Below are positions 6,845 to 7,571 of a stretch of 7,571 bases of DNA, piece by piece. The position numbers and the translations under genes were made by a program. The notes beneath the pieces were generated by a model. That model was given only the letters and a program-made list of their open reading frames with translations. It did no database searches and was not told the DNA's origin. The first letter of the stretch is position 1; each line of letters opens with the position of its first letter. Location of the stretch: contig JAMCRA010000029.1 of assembly GCA_023380285.1 (NCBI GenBank), forward strand, positions 1 through 7,571, read 5' to 3'. This DNA comes from Bacillota bacterium. Lineage in GTDB: Bacteria; Nitrospirota_A; Leptospirillia; Leptospirillales; JAMCRA01.

Positions 6845-7571
6845 ATGCCGCCTCCACCGCAACAGCCGAGTGGCCAATCTGATGATTCAATGGGTATCTT
6901 ATGGGCAATCGCGGCGATTTTCGCTGCATGTGCTGCTGTTTGGTATCTTTTTAAAAAGCAATTAGTTGCTTTTTTTATAAAAATCAAACTAGCTGAAATT
7001 AGCTTGATCAGCTACTTTACCCCCGCACTCGCGGATGTGCGAACGACAATCCTCGCTGCTGATCCAGAGAAAATGACATTTCTCGATGTGTCACAAATCG
7101 CGAGTGTTGTGGGTGTTTATTTACGCTATCCTGTGATTTTAGTGTTATTAATTTTTGCTGCATTAGTGTTTTTTGGCAGTAGCGTTCGAATCTACAAAAA
7201 TATTTATACTATGCGTGACCTTTTGAAGCTCGAAAAAGATAATTGGCCGCAAATCACACCGGTTGTTCATCTCGATTTAATTAAAACCGACATTGATAAA
7301 GGCCCTTGGGCTATGGCGATGACGCCCATGCAATTTTGTAAGCGATATAATTTAGTCGAAGAAAGGCGGCGCACGCCAACCGAGGGAATGACGCGAAAAG
7401 AGCGTGTGCAGGTGGAAGCTATCTTGAAAAGAGGTGCCGCAAGTAAAATATTTATTGTGCAACTTGGTCCTGTATTCGAAAACATTAATAAATTACCGCT
7501 TCATACTCGAGCCCTTTTTAGCATCTTTGCTGCGCGTATTAACAATGATACACAAAGCGCTCAGAGTTTAT
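6845..7571 (+). CDS. dotM: Dot/Icm type IVB secretion protein DotM/IcmP, 5' part (cut by window edge)
   Basis: The frame stays open from the ATG at 6845 to the window end, giving 242 residues; Legionella DotM (IcmP) is about 375, so roughly two thirds is present. DotM is an inner-membrane subunit of the type IV coupling complex (with DotL/IcmO, DotN, IcmS and IcmW) that recruits effectors for secretion into host cells. The layout matches: a short Pro/Gln-rich N-terminus, DDSMG at 13-17, a membrane segment at about 18-36, an amphipathic or membrane stretch at about 38-60, a second clear membrane segment at about 95-111, then the cytoplasmic domain beginning LEKDNWPQITPVV at about 129-141. DKGPWAMAMTPMQF (151-164) is a very DotM-like segment. 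A basic cluster with three Arg at 174-176 lies where the Legionella protein has a positive patch implicated in binding Glu-rich effector signals (inference by position only). A GAGG at 6831-6834 lies ten bases before the ATG, rather far. It follows dksA by 35 nt with no terminator. In Legionella, icmO/dotL is the next gene. Confidence 0.9.
   Translation, partial: MPPPPQQPSGQSDDSMGILWAIAAIFAACAAVWYLFKKQLVAFFIKIKLAEISLISYFTPALADVRTTILAADPEKMTFLDVSQIASVVGVYLRYPVILVLLIFAALVFFGSSVRIYKNIYTMRDLLKLEKDNWPQITPVVHLDLIKTDIDKGPWAMAMTPMQFCKRYNLVEERRRTPTEGMTRKERVQVEAILKRGAASKIFIVQLGPVFENINKLPLHTRALFSIFAARINNDTQSAQSL

Noticed and set aside
1..7571. A novel defence system, mobile element, CRISPR array or phage region
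   Set aside because: Every gene is a recognised core or Dot/Icm gene, intergenic gaps are short, and no direct repeats, terminal inverted repeats, integrase or transposase features were seen, including around tRNA-Gln.

Overview
The window looks like chromosomal DNA from a gammaproteobacterium of the Legionellales type (Legionella, Coxiella, Aquicella and relatives). The base composition is moderately AT-rich. The core gene order around lolB and hemA is gammaproteobacterial, and the last gene, cut by the right edge, is recognisably dotM/icmP of the Dot/Icm type IVB secretion system, which is characteristic of that order. The exact genus cannot be decided from this sequence.

Left half (about 1-3049), all on the minus strand, read right to left: lolB (outer-membrane lipoprotein insertion), tRNA-Gln(UUG) with a good promoter of its own, prs (PRPP synthetase), rplY/ctc (ribosomal protein L25, long form) and pth (peptidyl-tRNA hydrolase). 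The spacing is tight (48 nt tRNA-prs, 106 nt prs-rplY with a hairpin, 21 nt rplY-pth), which fits one or two transcription units starting at the tRNA promoter. pth has all its catalytic residues but ends about 40 residues early at the window edge, apparently because of one extra base in a T tract. ispE, which lies between lolB and prs in E. coli, is absent from this interval.

Right half (about 3137-7571), all on the plus strand: hemA, prfA and prmC form a classic overlapping operon (4-nt and 1-nt overlaps). They cover the first committed step of C5 haem synthesis, release factor 1, and the methyltransferase that modifies release factors. Next come dksA, with its own strong Shine-Dalgarno, and 35 nt later the 5' part of dotM/icmP. 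No terminator is visible between dksA and dotM, so a secretion-system gene appears to follow directly on a stringent-response regulator.

lolB and hemA are divergent and share about 87 nt that hold plausible overlapping promoters. There is no gene-free stretch longer than about 110 nt, and no IS element, CRISPR array, phage gene or other mobile element was seen. The window is mostly ordinary core genome. The points worth a second look are the broken end of pth, the dksA-dotM junction, the missing ispE and a possibly leaderless lolB mRNA.
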